The notes under the pieces: generated by a model | What the model was told of the DNA's origin: nothing | What the model saw: the letters and a program-made list of their open reading frames with translations, nothing else | The model's database searches: none | NCBI GenBank assembly: GCA_950106755.1 | Contig: CATNNA010000008.1 | Coordinates: 1,240,001-1,304,000 of the forward strand | Length of the DNA stretch: 64,000 nucleotides | DNA from: Climacium dendroides | Taxonomy: Eukaryota > Streptophyta > Bryopsida > Hypnales > Climaciaceae | Direction of reading: 5' to 3' | Translations under genes and position numbers: made by a program | In this document: in pieces, positions 63,181-64,000 of the stretch | How the letters are laid out: every line of letters starts with the position of its first letter | Numbering within the stretch: position 1 is the stretch's first letter

Positions 63181-64000
63181 TTGCAACAGTTGGGTTTGTC
63201 AAGTTTTCTTGCTTTCATTTTCCTACATGCAATGTCTATGAGGTTTGAAATGATGGAGGCCCTCAAAGTGCAAGGGAAGCCGAATTCAATCTTGTTGAAT
63301 TTGTCACGCATTGCCTTCACATTTTCTCCTCGAATTACCATGTTGCAACAACAAAGGGATGGCTTGGAGCATTGGCAATTTCTACATTGCTTGGCTTTCA
63401 TATTTGTACGAGCAATGTGCATGAGATTTGAAGTTTGGGCAACAAAATACAAGGCAATGTGACTATCTCTATTTGAAATTCTCGCGCATTCCCTTCGAAT
63501 TTAGACCATACAATAAGTTGTTACAAATAGTTTGAAAGTGATATCTTGCAACAGTTGGGTTTGTCAAGTTTTCTTGCTTTCATTTTCCTACATGCAATGT
63601 CTATGAGGTTTGAAATGATGGAGGCCCTCAAAGTGCAAGGCAAGCCGAATTCAATCTTGTTGAATTTGTCACGCATTGCCTTCACATTTTCTCCTCGAAT
63701 TACCATGTTGCAACAACAAAGGGATGGCTTGGAGCATTGGCAATTTCTACATTGCTTGGCTTTCATATTTGTACGAGCAATGTGCATGAGATTTGAAGTT
63801 TGGGCAACAAAATACAAGGCAATGTGACTATCTCTATTTGGAATTCTCGCGCATTCCCTTCGAATTAAGACCATACAATAAGTTGTTACAAATAGTTTGA
63901 AAGTGATATCTTGCAACAGTTGGGTTTGTCAAGTTTTCTTGCTTTCATTTTCCTACGTGCAATGTCTATGAGGTTTGAAATGATGGAGGCCCTCAAAGTG
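63181..64000. repeat. 5-monomer HOR family F, copy 3, cut by the window edge
   Basis: The first two monomers (63181, 63546) match the first two of copies 1 and 2, including AAGGG and the second GAATTC at 63841. The last 90 bp (63911-64000) begin the third monomer, with ACGTG as expected. The HOR continues beyond the window. Confidence 0.92.

Larger units (their letters stand above)
1..64000. repeat. 365-bp tandem satellite array filling the window
   Basis: The same 365-bp unit recurs head to tail from edge to edge: 175 full copies and two partial ones, all in one orientation. Starting from TTGCAACAG at 109, copies start every 365 bp exactly through 55589; later starts are 55956, 56321, 56686, 57014, 57379, 57744, 58109, 58473, 58838, 59166, 59531, then every 365 bp to 63911. 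Copies differ by a handful of point variants. Diagnostic sites include ACATG/ACGTG, CCCTC/CCCTG, AAGGT/AAGGC/AAGGG, CTCGA/CTCCA, GCACC/GCAAC/GCAAT, CCTCG/CTTGG, GTGAC/GTGCC, TATCT/TATGT, TTGAA/TTGGA, CTTCG/CTTTG/CTTCC and ATTAAG/ATTTAG. No stretch of non-repeat sequence exists anywhere, so no gene is annotated. Long homogeneous arrays of this kind are known from eukaryotic centromeres, knobs and subtelomeres; the location here is not shown by the sequence. Confidence 0.99.

Noticed and set aside
1..64000. A giant gene encoding a tandem-repeat protein
   Set aside because: 365 is not a multiple of three, so no frame stays open from one monomer to the next; every frame meets stops within each period.
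1..64000. CRISPR array or other repeat-spacer system
   Set aside because: The entire 365-bp period is repeated; there are no unique spacers between short repeats and no adjacent cas-like genes.
1..64000. Ribosomal DNA spacer, LTR retrotransposon or tandemly inserted element
   Set aside because: No rRNA-like sequence, target-site duplication, terminal repeat, primer-binding site, polypurine tract or transposase/reverse-transcriptase coding was seen in any monomer.
1..64000. Known satellites of similar length, such as the Drosophila 359-bp repeat or primate alpha satellite dimers
   Set aside because: The length is close, but the sequence does not resemble what I recall of these families, and no CENP-B box-like motif is visible. 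A database search would be needed to exclude other named plant or animal satellites.

Overview
The whole window is one tandem satellite-DNA array. It contains 175 complete head-to-tail copies of a unit of 365 bp (about 39% GC on a monomer I counted), plus a 108-bp partial copy at the left edge and a 90-bp partial copy at the right edge. All copies point the same way. I see no gene, RNA gene, transposon, CRISPR array or unique-sequence island. The short open frames that recur on both strands are by-products of the repeat.

Organism: an array of this size and homogeneity is typical of eukaryotic heterochromatin (centromere, pericentromere, knob or subtelomere). A unit near 360 bp made of two diverged halves of about 180 bp, with much variation at CpG sites, fits a plant best. 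A vertebrate or other methylating animal is not excluded. I do not recognise the family and assign no species or chromosomal site.

Layout. Counting units from 'TTGCAACAG' at 109, unit k starts at 109+365k without one indel up to unit 152 (55589). Linked single-base variants define nested higher-order repeats (HORs). At 839-9598 there is a 6-monomer HOR (2190 bp, four copies, alternate copies most alike). At 8139-11058 this shortens to a 4-monomer repeat, then to 2-monomer repeats (10329-12153). At 12519-15438 there is another 4-monomer pair. At 15439-19088 there are 4- and 2-monomer repeats. At 19819-24198 there is a second 6-monomer pair, which passes into a 5-monomer pair at 23104-26753. 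From 26754 to 43543 is a mosaic with 3-, 4-, 5-, 7- and 12-monomer shifts. From 43544 to 55588 a distinct variant set appears, including a second GAATTC site in some units. From 55589 to 59530 is the only zone with indels (+2, -37, -1, -37). From 59531 to the right edge is a 5-monomer HOR (1825 bp) whose copies look identical.

The parts do not work together as genes. They read as a record of repeated local unequal exchange, conversion or replication-slippage duplication, overlaid by point mutation that is often C-to-T at CpG. Comparisons called 'identical' were made by eye and should be confirmed by alignment.
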